Assembly: GCA_037893245.1 (NCBI GenBank)
Contig: JBAIAA010000746.1
Coordinates: forward strand, 62,001 to 126,000
Direction of reading: 5' to 3'
Length of the DNA: 64,000 nt
Source: Crossaster papposus
Taxonomy: Eukaryota > Echinodermata > Asteroidea > Velatida > Solasteridae
The notes below the pieces were generated by a model that ran no database searches, had not been told where the DNA came from, and was given only the letters and a program-made list of their open reading frames with translations. A program made the translations under genes and the position numbers. This document shows, one piece after another, positions 12,798 to 24,400 of this stretch (positions are counted from its first letter, which is position 1; every line of letters begins with the position of its first letter).

Positions 12798-13135
12798 TGT
12801 ATATATAGTGCAGGGGTCATTGGTATACACATGTAGTCGTGTTTAGCCCAATTCAAATGACAAGTATTTACATTGTTATTGTTCATCTGCTCGACTTAAA
12901 CTCCAATGGACACAAATACAGCGAAAATGCATTTTACATACAGGTTGTATGTGTTTATTCATAGACTTTTTCAATTGACAAAGCTTCAACATATCTTTTT
13001 TTATTTGCTTTCTGAAGTATTAAAAGAATTTTAAATATGTTGAGATGTATCATCTTTGAAGTACATGTACATTGATCATTTAACATACATTAAAAATGGT
13101 ACCCTCCATTCTAAAATAAGAGCTTTTTAAGTTAA

Positions 13136-13459
13136 AGGTAGGATACACCATTGGTAATTGCTTGAATTATCAGGAATGGGTTGATTTAGAGGGTTGTATT
13201 TTATAGTAAATATCGTTTAAACTGACCTGTCCGAAGTTTTACAATCATGGATGCTTAGAAAAGCAAAAAAAGCGAGAAAAACGGCGTCGGGCAGTGGTTC
13301 TTATGTTGTTCTTGGTTTTTGTGATCACCGTCCGGCAATCGTGAGTTATTATTTGTATAACATTTTTTTTTTTTACAATTACACGATATCTAGCATAATC
13401 ATTTTGCTGGACGACTAGAATCATTATTTACTTTCAAATAAGTAAGATATTTTTTAATA
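13136..13459. mobile_element. family A MITE, right end lost
   Basis: TTAA at 13132-13135 then AGGTAGGATACACCATTGG; the similarity stops in the AAGATATTT segment. Confidence 0.8.
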
Positions 13460-14697
13460 CCGGCCAACCATTTTTATTCCCATTCATAAATACCATTTTG
13501 TTAAAAAAAATAAAAAATACTTTCGGGTAAAAAAAAAGGTCAGCGTTTTCAACAATTTATTTGGTTTAAACAATTTAGTTCATGATTTCAAAAACACCCT
13601 TTCAGCTAAATAATGGAGCATTCAGCTAGCGAGTAAGACATAAACAACTCCTTTTATGGACTTTGTCACGCGCGGGTCGCGCAAATGTGCATTTTGGACC
13701 ATAAATACTGACTAGATTGTGAATTTTCAACCAATAAAACGGTACGAGGCACTGGATTTCAAAGCTATGGAATGGGCCTTTGACCAATAGGAATGGGTAA
13801 ACTTTATGAATGTAATTGATAAAGACCCATACTTTTTTACTTACGCGAGTAAATATATTTAATGTACCAGGGTATGCATACATGTAAGCAAACTGACAAC
13901 CAATACGTCATTCCCACATACTTTCATGTGTCAACATTAAACACACAAATGTGTACCCGAAACTGACTCTTCTATAAAACGCTCCCAAAAATTACCAATT
14001 GCTTATTTTAAAGTTTTCTACAGACTACAAGCGTCCTGAAATGTTACATCTGTCAACAAAACCATTCCGTAGTGCCAACGATAACAAACGACCAATTGTA
14101 ACTTCTCCTTTTCCAAAAAATAGCAACATTGTTGAGTCTGCTTATCCCCTCAAAAAGACTCAAAATATTTATCTTATGCAGTAGGCGCACCTCTACGATT
14201 CGGTATCGGTAACAAGTTTGAACAACCCCTTTCTTTTTTCCCCAAATTTAAATGTTGTTTTCTGTAGTCATTGTTTACGGCTCTCCCACATTCTTCTGGG
14301 AATAATTACCCGCCAGGTTGGAGGGGCACTTCAAAATAAAAGTAGTCAAAACAAGACAAGAGAGAGTGGGTCAAGTTCAGTCCAGACACACAAAAAAAAA
14401 AAGGGGGGAGGGGGGGGGGGGGGGAGGCAAGTTTCAGACAAATAAATATATGTCGGAGACAGATATGTTCGCCTGGTGTTTTGAATTCAAATACGGGACC
14501 TGGCCCCAGATGTGGTCCCAGCGCCGAGGAACAAACAGGTGTGTGTGTGTCTACTACTTTACTGTCATGGGATGATTGTGCTATATTTGGAAGGCCATTC
14601 TAGGCTGTTATTATACAAAATCTGATTACTCATTCAGACAGTCTCAGTTTAGCCATTGAAAAATGCCTTTGAAACATTTTTTATTAACAGGTAGAAT
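13460..14697. other. no gene seen
   Basis: AT-rich with a G-run at 14402-14427 and a short (GT)n near 14537. No splice-supported exon. Confidence 0.45.
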
Positions 14698-14698
14698 A

Positions 14699-15046
14699 CA
14701 CCATTGGCAAATTTAAAAAAAAATTACTACCAAAATATTATGAAATATCTTACTTATCTGAAAAGTAAATAATGATTGTACCCATATCCAGCAAAAGAAA
14801 TGCGCTAGATATCCTGCAATTGTTCCGAAAAATTTAATTCATGATAGCCAGACGGTGATCGCGAAAAAAACAAGAACAACATAAGAACCACTGCCTGCAC
14901 TGGTTGAAAACGAACGCTGATTTTCTTGCTTTTTTTAGCATCCATGATTGTAAAACTTCGGACAGGTCAGCTAAACCATATTTACTATAAAATACAACCC
15001 CCCCATTCATGATAATTCAAGCAATTACAAACGGTGTACCCTACCT
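14699..15046. mobile_element. family A MITE
   Basis: TTAA at 14694-14697 and at 15047-15050; end reads CGGTGTACCCTACCT. Confidence 0.8.
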
Positions 15047-15050
15047 TTAA

Positions 15051-15395
15051 GTACACTATTGCAGATATCATTTTTTTTTTACTATTGAATAAATTAAAAA
15101 TAATGATTCTACGCATCTAGCAAAATTATTGCGCTATATATCCTGTAATTGTTTCGAAAAATGGAATTATATCATGGTACCAAAAATCACAATCGCTGGA
15201 TGGCGATCGCAGAACAACAAGAACAACTGCCCGACGCCAGTCAATTTAAACGAACGCCGTTTTTTTATTTCTTTTTTCAGCATCCATGATTGTAAAACCT
15301 ACAATAGGTCAGCTAAACGATATTTATTATAAAATACAAACTCAAAAATTTACCCATTCCTGATAATTCAAGCAATTACCAATGGTGTATCCTAC
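15051..15395. mobile_element. family A MITE abutting the previous one
   Basis: Begins GTACACTATTGCAGATATC directly after the shared TTAA; ends AATGGTGTATCCTAC without TTAA. This is the second head-to-tail pair of family A in the window. Confidence 0.75.
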
Positions 15396-15479
15396 GAAAC
15401 CCTGTCCCACAATTCAAATCTCGGAACTTTCTGTCACTGTCAGATTGTTTGCGAAGGTTTACACACACAATTAGGTTTA

Positions 15480-15740
15480 CCTCACATACGAACTGTGGAC
15501 ATTCCTTTGTCTTCTTCATGTAGTTAAAAAACGTTGACTAAATACTCATTTTTCTAGCTTCCCCAAAACAAATTTAACCTCAAATGTTGAATCTGGGCCT
15601 CTCAGCTGTTCCCCTATCTTTTCTATATATAACCCTAACCCGTTTCTCCTCTAGCGCTCTTTTTCAGAGACTGAATTGTGGACCTGTCCAAGTCCACAAA
15701 CCGTAATCTTTTCGCGCATCATGTGAATTTATATTGTTCG
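15480..15740. repeat. dispersed repeat G, copy 1
   Basis: Shares with 20040-20560 the order TGTAGTTAA, CTGGGCC, TAACCCTAACC, AGCTCTTTTTCAGAGA-like, AAGTCCACAA and CCGTAA. The copy at 20 kb is split by a SINE. Identity is moderate. Confidence 0.6.
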
Positions 15741-16208
15741 GAGGTCCACAGGGCGTATGCAAGACTAACTCACACGATGCGTCGATACAAGTGTGTACAG
15801 CGTTTGAGTGTAAAACGGCATCTTCCACGAGCCGAGCGTCATAAACATGAACCATTTATTTTGAAAACTAACCCCACAAAACCTCTCACTTTCTAGGCTA
15901 CATTATTTGAGTAGTTACTATTGTAAAGTTGGTTTTAATATGGTCACTCGCGTTCCAATAAACAGCATACGTGTGTATTGTTACAATTTATTTGCATGAT
16001 TAATTTCAATAATTCTTTCAAAAATAAATAACGGAAGCGAGGTTTCTCTGCAGAACCAACAGAAAAAAAGTTTCCAGCAAAACAGCCCGAAGCCCGACAC
16101 TGATCTACTACCATATTCCAAAGCATGAAAATAGGTCCTAGGGTAGCTTCATGTCCAAAGCAACTAAAAAGATGGCTATTGTAAAATTTAAAATTTCTTC
16201 GTAATTAA

Positions 16209-16582
16209 AGGTAAGATACACCATTTGCAGATATCGAAAAATTGTACTACCAAATTATTAAGCAATATCTCACTTATTTGAAAGGAAATAATGATTGTAG
16301 ACATCCAGCAAAATGAATTGCGTTAGATATCCTTTAATTGTTCCCAACAATTGAATTTTTATTGAAATTGAAAAAAAAATTGATTGTCGAACGGCAATAG
16401 CGAAAAACAACATAAGAACCACTGCCATTAAAAACGAACGCCATTTTTCTGGCTTTCCCTTCTTGAATCCATGATTGTAAAACTTTGAACAAGTCAGTTA
16501 AATGATATTTACTATAAAATACAACTCCTAAATCCACCCTTCCTTGATAATTCAAACAATTACCAATGGTGTATCCTATCTT
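16209..16582. mobile_element. family A MITE
   Basis: TTAA at 16205-16208 and TTAA at 16583-16586; ends AGGTAAGATACACC and GGTGTATCCTATCT. Confidence 0.82.
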
Positions 16583-16826
16583 TTAAGCCACCATGTACAA
16601 TCTGCTTATACATTGCTACAGAATCTGCTACAAAACACCATCCTTGGCTCCCTGTGTCCCAACATTGTTGTTGAAAATACATGTATGTCAACAGATTTTC
16701 AGAAATCCATTGGGTATCAAGGGCTATTTAGGCCGTGTTTTATTCCCGAACGTCAAACGGTCGGTGCTTTATGTTAAAGAGTGACGGGTGGTTATCATTT
16801 CCCCAACAAATAGAAGGGAAAAAAAC

Positions 16827-17049
16827 AGGGTGGTAGTCGAGTCCCTGCAAGACCGTTCACAAGTCCCTTCGTGAAGCCAGTCACAAGTCCTTTCATAAGG
16901 GCAGTCGCAAGTAAACTGGTTGAACAATGACAAAGGAATGCTTTTGTCAAAGCTCATTTGAATAGCTTGTGATTTGAATTGGAACTGAAGGACTTGTGAT
17001 GGACTTGCAGGGACTTACATGGACTTGTAATGGACTCGACTACATCCCT
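16827..17049. mobile_element. inverted-repeat element with CAGGG ends
   Basis: CAGGGTGGTAGTCGAGTCC at the left faces GGACTCGACTACATCCCTG at the right; the interior repeats GACTTGTGA and CACAAGTCC. CAGGG tips are common in hAT elements, but no clear target duplication is visible. Confidence 0.6.
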
Positions 17050-17240
17050 GGAGGAAAAAAAAGTTGCTTTTAAATTGTGTGGTGTATAAGAATTCGGTTT
17101 AATGAATAAAAGTGGGCGCACTTGAAGTAGGCAACAAGAGGACGCCATCTTGAAAAATGGGCACCGGAAAATCGTTATACATGTACCAAACAAAATCTGT
17201 GGATCCCCTGATGTTCGTTATAGTTATAATTATTATAATA

Positions 17241-17518
17241 CCTCCAAATAGGCACTTGGGGAGACAATCCCATAGAGATGTACACAAACTTAAAACAGTC
17301 CTAACTTGTTTACCCTAACCCTTTTCTCTATGATCTTCGAGATTTATGCTATTTAGACCAAAATCTGTCGTTCTAGGACAAAAATAACTCCAAAATATCG
17401 TGTTTTAGGGTAGCTAGACACTTAGGGAGACACTGAAATGTCTCCCTAAGTGCCACTGTCTCCTTATTTAAACCTAAAAACTTATGCTAAATTGTCACCC
17501 GAAGTGCCTATTTGGAAG
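17241..17518. mobile_element. inverted-repeat MITE with an internal hairpin
   Basis: Outer ends TCCAAATAGGCACTTGGG and AAGTGCCTATTTGGA. An inner palindrome around 17410-17455 pairs CACTTAGGGAGACA with TGTCTCCCTAAGTG, which itself resembles the ends. Confidence 0.7.
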
Positions 17519-17530
17519 AATTACTGTTCC

Positions 17531-17772
17531 TATAGACGATGTGCCCTCTGACGTCACGTGTTTACATCTGTATTCAAATGTGCCCGGCAGTGATGCGCAC
17601 ACATCGTGTTTTACATAAAATTTGCTTAAAGAGTGACGTCGCAGGTCAGATCGCCTTTTAATTATGTGACCTCTGATGTCATCTCTTAACCAAATGTATG
17701 TAAAACATGATGCGTGCGCATATTACCGGGCACATTTGAACACAGATGTAAACAGAGGGCACATCGTCTATA
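17531..17772. mobile_element. family E MITE, copy 1
   Basis: Ends TATAGACGATGTGCCC and GGGCACATCGTCTATA, with inverted arms of about 60 bp including GTTTACATCTGT and AAATGTGCCCGG. Confidence 0.82.
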
Positions 17773-18217
17773 TACAGTATACTGCAATTTTTTTTAAATT
17801 ACTTGGCTCCAATAAAAAAGCCCCATAAATACATAAACAAGATGAAACAGCATTCTGATAATAATTTCCTGTGCCACATAAACTAGCACCTCCCCTCCGT
17901 CTAAAATGAAGGAAAAGCATAACATTGGGTAACATCTTTAACAGCAAAAATTCATCCCTTACAAATGTAAACAGACTACTTAATTTTTCCTCCTGTTTTT
18001 AAATAATAAAATATGAAAATTCTTGAGTATGCATAATCTTAAATAATTATTAAAGTCCTTAATTTTTTCAACAACAGAACTACGGTAGTAACAAAAAAGA
18101 AAAAAGTAGAATACCTTTTAAAGAATTTTTTCTGTAGTTGATACTCGCCCATGTCTACAGTATCGTTTGGCATGTTTTGTACAACACTTGTTCTCTATTC
18201 TCAACTAAGTTTTGGAA
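17773..18217. other. no gene seen
   Basis: AT-rich sequence, poly-T and poly-A runs, no supported feature. Confidence 0.5.
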
Positions 18218-18308
18218 GTGCCGTGGCTTAGTGGTCTGAAGCATTGAATTCATGGCCTGCGGGTAGTTCTGCAGGTTGGGGGTTCAAGCCCGTCCTGGGT
18301 TACGGCAC
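18218..18308 (+). repeat. type II tRNA-like sequence, probably a SINE head
   Basis: A 7-bp acceptor stem pairs GTGCCGT with ACGGCAC. It has an A-box-like GGCTTAGTGGTC, a long variable region and a B-box GGGTTCAAGCCC. Its length (91 nt) and stem suggest a Leu/Ser-type tRNA ancestor, but the anticodon arm does not pair well, so it is more likely SINE-derived than a working tRNA. Confidence 0.55.
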
Positions 18309-18504
18309 TTGCACACATAATATAGGTATGGCATTATTTAATGCCTTGCTGTGCTAGTGGACAAGTTACCCATCCAAACTCTATAATGTGAAGAGATCAG
18401 ACTGACTTATTTTAGTGTTAGAGGCTGGTTCTTCCACACCTTCCTCTATTAGCCAACACCTAGAGTGGCCTTTAAATTGATTTTAGAAGAACAGTTTGTA
18501 ATCG

Positions 18505-18826
18505 CTTTGCGTTTGTAATCTGTAGGTAAAGCTACAGGTTGTGGGTTCGCGTCCTGCCCGAGACTAAGGTGCGTGTGCCCTTGGGCAAGGCACTTTGTCA
18601 CTCATTGCTTCTCTCCACCCAGGAGTAAATGGTTACCTGTGAGGGCAGAGATGGTTATTGTGGTTGATTTAGCTGCTTTGCGCCAAAATGGCAGCATCGA
18701 GCTGTATACTCCCCAGGGAGCTGAGATGGTGTATTTGGAATGTTTCATGGGCCCAATGACTGGGGGTAATAATGTTAAGCGCTTTGAGACTTTGGTGAAA
18801 AAGCGCTATATAAGCACCACCTCTTA
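18505..18826 (+). mobile_element. tRNA-derived SINE
   Basis: B-box region GTGGGTTCGCGTCCTGC near 18541. The body then has CTTGGGCAAGGCACTTTG and CTCTCCACCCAGGAGTAAA, and the tail GTTAAGCGCTTTGAGAC and AAGCGCTATATAAGCACCA. This body is shared with 20149-20418. Confidence 0.85.
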
Positions 18827-19004
18827 GAGAGTGGCCTTTAATTTTTTTTAGAAGAACAGATGCAATACTTCTTCACCTAAGCCCTTCATTGTGTGATGCA
18901 ACAGTCTATTACACTAATTTGAAAAATATTCTATGACACCAATATACCACAATTGATACTGACTAGGTAAATTTGCATACATATTCAAGTGAACAGAGAA
19001 AAAT

Positions 19005-19073
19005 GACAGGAGCAGGATTTGAACCTGTGACCTCCAAAATACCGTACCAGCACTCTACCAACTGAGCTTAATC
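19005..19073 (-). repeat. tRNA-like repeat, inverted partner of 19172-19243
   Basis: Minus strand carries GCTCAGTTGGTAGAGTGC, a GGTATTTTGGAGGTC segment and the B-box GGTTCAAATCC. Same family as four other tRNA-like copies here. Confidence 0.7.
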
Positions 19074-19171
19074 GAGCTTGATCCCTGGCCACATGGCATA
19101 TTCTGGTGTTTATGACTTCTGACTAGCGCCCCTGAACAAAGATACTGACAGTTTGGGAGACCGCCAACATA

Positions 19172-19243
19172 GGGCAAGATAGCTCAGTTAGTAGCGCCGG
19201 TCCGGTATTCCGGAGGTCGCAGGCTCAAATCCCGCTCCTGCCA
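19172..19243 (+). repeat. tRNA-like repeat
   Basis: GGCAAGATAGCTCAGTTAGT, then GCCGGTCCGGTATTCCGG and the B-box-like GGCTCAAATCCC. It lacks two bases of the D arm (TAGCGCC instead of TAGAGCGCC). Preceded by AATTTGGGAGACCGCCAACA-like sequence, which is also the unit of the 57-bp array. Confidence 0.7.
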
Positions 19244-19625
19244 CTTTTCTTTGGACCAAGGTAACAAACATTAAAAATTGAAAAAGTAGGAATAATTGAA
19301 AACCTGCCACTCTATAACACACTTAGTGCAATGCAAACTTTTAGACTACATTAAACAATACAACCAATCATAGAGGAACAGTCCTACTGGTTACATGTAC
19401 CGGTATTTGCCACCAGTTGGTCACTGAAGTGTGTTATCAAACAAGCCAATTTGTCCAAGATAACCACACTTCACACAATGGGATTCTAGCTTTTGTTATC
19501 ACTTCCCGTCTTCAATTAGTATGACAAATATTAGTCTTGGCTTAATACTTAATTCTTTATTTTTAACACAGCTGGTCCCCGACAAGCACATCGAAGCCAC
19601 TGCATCAGTCAGTAAGAGGTCGCCA

Positions 19626-19928
19626 GGGTTCTAGCTAGGACCTTTTTAGTGCCGGGTAAATCATCAGATTGCGAAGCGTTGCGAGCGCAGCGAGCGGAGC
19701 TCTCGCGCCTCACGGCCGGGGGTCCAGTTCATTTTTGCATGTTTCTGTGAAAGTCTAGCTAAGTTAATAAAAAAAATTACTACATGAACATGATTAACGT
19801 GACTTTGTATCTCCTCTCTTTCCTTTGTGCCCATAATTTGATTTGGGCGGCACAGCCAATTTGAACCAGAGTGCCGGGCGGAAATTTGCAGTGCCGGGCG
19901 GTACCGCCCACCGTGGCTAGAACCCTGG
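19626..19928. mobile_element. hAT-like MITE
   Basis: Ends CAGGGTTCTAGCTAGGA and TGGCTAGAACCCTG. Flanks GAGGTCGC (left) and GGGGTCGC (right) match in 7 of 8 bases, fitting an 8-bp hAT target duplication. The interior has a GCGAGCGCAGCGAGCGG run. Confidence 0.75.
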
Positions 19929-20039
19929 GGGTCGCTATCGACAAGATGAATCAAATCTAGTCATGAGAATATTGGCAGCGCTATCCTGAGGATACCTTAC
20001 ACTCATGCACGCATCAAGTCTTAAGTTCCATATGTACTA

Positions 20040-20560
20040 TGGACAATCCTTGATATTTGTGTAGTTAAGAAAACGATGTTTAAATACCCTTTTTCTCAAC
20101 CCCAAAATTTGATTCTGGGCCCCTCATGTGTTCCCCTTCATTTTTCTATGGTCCAGTGGTTACGGTTTTTGACTCCTGTACGATGGTACGCGGGTTCGAA
20201 CCCTGGAAGGGAACTTTGTGCTTGTGTTCTTGGGCAAGAAACTTTGCTACAATTGCCTCTCTCCACCCAGGAGTAATGGGTACCTGTGAAAGTAGAGACC
20301 ACATGCGCTGATCTTGAGCTGCTGCAGAAATGGGTTCCTGGTAAACAGAGATAATAATTGTAAAGCGCTTTGATACACCCACATTGTGGGAGTCTAAAGC
20401 GCTAACATTATATTACTATTAACCCTAACCACACTTTCCCCCTAAAGCTCTTTTTCAGAGAGGGCAAAACGGTCTGTGGATGTGTGCAAGTCCACAATCC
20501 GTAACCTCTTCCCGCATCCTGTGGACATCTTTTTGTTCGCAGGTACTGTCCACGCACACA
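20040..20560. repeat. dispersed repeat G, copy 2, split by a SINE
   Basis: 20040-20148 and 20419-20560 together correspond to 15500-15740. The SINE at 20149-20418 sits between CATTTTTCTATGG and TAACCCTAACC. Confidence 0.6.
20149..20418 (+). mobile_element. tRNA-derived SINE
   Basis: A-box-like TGGTCCAGTGGTTACGG, B-box GGGTTCGAACCC at about 20191, then the same body as 18505-18826 (CTTGGGCAAGAAACTTTG, CTCCACCCAGGAGTAA) and a GTAAAGCGCTTTGATACACC tail. Confidence 0.88.
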
Positions 20561-20872
20561 AGAGTGTATACCCCTCCAATCAAGGACTCCCTATTGTCAC
20601 TCTTTTGTTTGCACTCTAACTTTTTCAGAAGACCTCCCATATGTTTTGTACACAAATCTAAATCGGGGACTTTCCCAAAATAGAGGACCCTATTGTCCTC
20701 CATTGTTCTACGGACCCTATTTCAATAAAAACAAAACACACCTAAAATTAGCTTGCATGCAGCCTGTGTGAAGAATACTAGGAATTTACCGAGTAGAGCT
20801 GCAAAAGTTTCCCAAGACTAGACTTGATTCCTCATGTTGATTGACACAGTTTTACCGTGCTTGTCACAAACT
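20561..20872. other. no gene seen
   Basis: Unique-looking sequence downstream of the NDFIP stop on the minus strand; part may be NDFIP 3' UTR. Confidence 0.4.
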
Positions 20873-21119
20873 GGGACCAATTTCATAAAACGTGTAAGCA
20901 CCAAAATTTGTTTAGCATGAAAATTCTTCCTTAGGGGAAAAAACAGGATTATAAACACAAATTTCAGTTGATGTTTATTGTTTGTGACGGGTATTCAGCT
21001 GTTTTTTTGCTTTGAATGAAAAGCACGTGCAGTTTTGGCCGATAACCTGGTTTTTTTACTGAGCAAGACTTTTTTTGCTAAGCAAATTTTCGTCCTTACA
21101 TGTTTTATGAATTTGGCCA
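20873..21119. mobile_element. family C MITE
   Basis: Ends GGGACCAATTTCATAAAA and TTTTATGAATTTGGCC; interior GCTTAGC and GCTAAGCAAA palindromes. It lies between the NDFIP stop codon and the candidate NDFIP poly(A) signal, which it contains. Confidence 0.8.
20974..20979 (-). terminator. candidate poly(A) signal for NDFIP
   Basis: AATAAA on the minus strand, about 360 bp downstream of the NDFIP stop. It lies inside the family C MITE at 20873-21119, so if used the element supplies the 3' end. No other support. Confidence 0.3.
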
Positions 21120-21338
21120 CTGGTCGTTTAGAGAAATACAATTAACATACAATCTGGAACTACGTGTACATGTAAGACTGCACAAAGACAACGAATAAAA
21201 ACAAAACCATAAACCAATCTGACCAACATAACCGACCAATTTGTAATAATGTTGTTGTTTAATAAGGTATTACATGATGATGTCGTGCAAACCGATGCTG
21301 TTGTGTATTGTAGGTGCCTATGTCTCTCCGGGGCTGCT

Positions 21339-21439
21339 TTACATGTTCTGCCAGTACACGTACTGAATACGCTTTCCACCTTGAATCTGCCGTTTGATTT
21401 TCAGGTACATGAAGATGCCGCGCCCAAACACTAAAACAC
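21339..21439 (-). CDS. NDFIP: NDFIP coding exon 7 (end of TM3, C-terminus, stop)
   Basis: The exon is 101 nt with acceptor CCTTCACAG. It completes a Gly codon and encodes VLVFGRGIFMYLKIKR, matching the GFLLFLRGFINYAKVR end of vertebrate NDFIP, then a basic tail ending YVYWQNM and TAA. It lies about 12 kb from exon 6, across an intron filled with MITEs. Confidence 0.88.
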
Positions 21440-24400
21440 CTGTGAAGGAATAGAAAAAGCAATATTGTTTTATTCCTATATTCACGTAAAAATAGATTTT
21501 TCAACCATATCCTGTAAAAAATCTCCTGCAAAATACCCTGTAAAAGAAATTCATGAATGCCAGATTTCGATCGTGAAAAAAAACAAGAACTGACTCCGGT
21601 TGTAAACGAACGCCGTTTGTCTTGCTTTTTTGAGCAACCGTGATTGTAAAACTTCGGACAAGTCAGTTCAATGATATTTACTATAAAATACAATCCCCCA
21701 AATCCAACGCAATTATCAATGTATCCTACCTTTAACCAGTTCGCGCCGGGATTATTGTAACATTCACCGAGCCGAGGCGCGTGATTATTTTTTATGATCC
21801 GAGGCTGGTTCAGGCTGATGGTCAGTCATTTCCAGCCTTGCTCGCTGCTGACAGACATTTCCAGCCTTGCTCGTGGCGTGTTTATGCGTCCCCCGTTTTG
21901 AATCTTAGAAAAACTGTGCGTGTATATAAGTCCTTCCGGCGCAAACCAGCTTAGTTCGTGCCAGAGGACGTATATTTACGCAAAGTTTTCCCCAGATTCA
22001 AGGCCGGATATGTCTGTCAGCAGCGAGCAAGGCCGGAAAAGTCTGTCAGCAGCGAGCAAGGCTGGAAATGCGTGGGTGTGCTTCCCAGTACTATCAGCCT
22101 GAACCCGCCTCGAATCGCGTTTCATTAAAAATAATCCCGCGCCTCGGTTCGGTGATGTTAAAATAATCCAGGCGCAAACTGGTTAACAACCGACAAATGG
22201 CTGACAATCACAGCACAACTGATGTAAATTCAGGACACATATGAAACAACCTTGTGTGACTGAGGACAGGGGTGGAACATTGAGGACGTCCTGTTGCAAA
22301 AAGTACATGTTAGTACTTTACTAATTTACTAGGAACCATACCCATCCTGGCAAATCCCAACACCATATGACAAACTGTTGGACTCCGATCCTGGAGGTAT
22401 GCCTAAATCCAGTGTAAAAGACAATCAGTTTAGGGGTCCAGTGCCCATCCTAACAGATTCAAACAAAAGCTGGTGTTGGAGTTTGACTGGATGGGGATGG
22501 TTACAATGTCATTTACGCAAATAAACCACAAGGGAAACTGACTAGGTAAATTTGCATAAATTTCAACGTGAACAAAGACATCGGCAAGGCGGGACTTGAA
22601 CCTGCGACCTCCGGAATACCGGACCGGGGCTCTAACCAACTGAGCTATCTAAAGCCCTGTTCGCACTGGACTTTTTTTGATAAAACTTACCGAGACGATG
22701 GGTACTTTTCCCATTTTAAGCCCAGTGCGGACAGCCTTTGACGTTTTCCTCTCGGTTACTTTTCCAGAGTCCAGTGATTACTTTTACCGGCCAACTGCTG
22801 CCCGGGAAAACTTCCCAGGTAACTTTTCCCTAGACGATAAGTCCAGTACGAACAGCGCGAGTCGGTAAAAGCGTCTCAGGAAAACGTACATCCGGCCCCC
22901 TACTGCGATTTCATGCTACACAAGACACCGCGCATGCGCTCTTTGCATTGTTTACGTTCGCGCGCTGATGCATGGACATCGCATTGTGATCACATTCGCC
23001 TTCATGAGTCATTATAATGACAGCTCGGCTACTTTTTCCGCGGTGTCGGTAAAATTTTCCCGTGGTGTCGGTAAAATTTCCCGTGTCGAAAGTCCAAGTG
23101 CGAACAAGGGTAACATTTGACCATTTTTTATTTTACCATTGTCTCAGTAAAACCTTCCCCCAAAAAGTCCAGTGCGAACACGGCTTAAGTATCTTGCCCC
23201 ATGTTGGCGGTCTCCCAAATTGTCAACTGAGCTCTACAAACTAGGCTATCTTGCCCTCTGTCTTCCAGATTGTCAGACATTTTAGGAGACTGCAGACATA
23301 GAGCAAAATAGCAAAAGTGCCCTCAAACAAAGATACTGACAATTTGGGAGACCGCCAACATAGGGCAAGATAGCTCAGTTGGTAGAGCGCCGGTCCGGTA
23401 TTCCGGAGGTCGCAGGTTCAAGTCCCGCCTTGCCAATTTCTTTGTTAACTTTGAAACAATGTAATTTACACCAAACATGTGACACGATCAAGCGGAATGA
23501 GTCGGATGTCGGGGAATCCCAAAAATGTTTTAATCAGAACTGTGTTCTTCGTTGGTATTTAAACAAATTTACATAACTCGACAACAAAACATCGTATCAA
23601 CATGGGGTTTTCAGTTTTTAAAACGTACAGATGCCCTCTTTAAAACTACATGAAAACTCATTTTTGACCGGGGGCAACATCCGACTCATTCCGCTTGATC
23701 GTGTCACATGCGTGTCCAACCTTGGATACACTTTGTGTACATGCCTAGTAATTTCACAGAAAGTTTGTTTCTCTCCCTAAAAAACAGCTTTAAAGGTAGG
23801 ATACACTATTTGCAGATATCGAAAATTGAAAAAAAAAACTTGATCGCTGTAAATTATATGTAATCCAGCATATTTTGTACGGGCATTGAACTATATACGT
23901 AGTGTAAGAATATGTACACGTACATCGGATCGACAGACGTCAACAGGCTCGTAATAATTAATAGGGGGACAACTTCTCATTGTAATCAATCACTCTAGCA
24001 TATCCAGCAACTCTATGCGTCCTAGCCTACGAACTGCCGAAGGGGTAAATGGCCTACATGTAGTTAAAGCTAAAATCCTAGGCATTCATTTTATGTACAG
24101 TACATAGTACTTCTAAATACTACTCAATTCTCATAGGCCAGTGTAGTAAAAGCACTACATACCACAGTTTACCCAAGTAGTATTACACCATTTGCAGATA
24201 TCAAAAATATTTACTACCAAATTATTAAGAAATATCTTCCTTATTTGAAAGTAAATAATGATTCTAGACATCCAGCAAAGTGCGCTAGATATCCTGTAAT
24301 TATTCTGAAAAATATGATTTTATAAAGAAAAATTCGCGATCGCCGTCAAAGATAACATAAGAATAACTGCTCGACGCCAGTTGAAAACAAACGCTGTTTT

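Noticed and set aside
23363-23435. Functional tRNA-Thr(GGT)
   Set aside because: The base before the anticodon is C instead of T, two stem mismatches are present, and the same sequence is dispersed with shared flanks; a SINE-like repeat is more likely. A tRNAscan score would decide.
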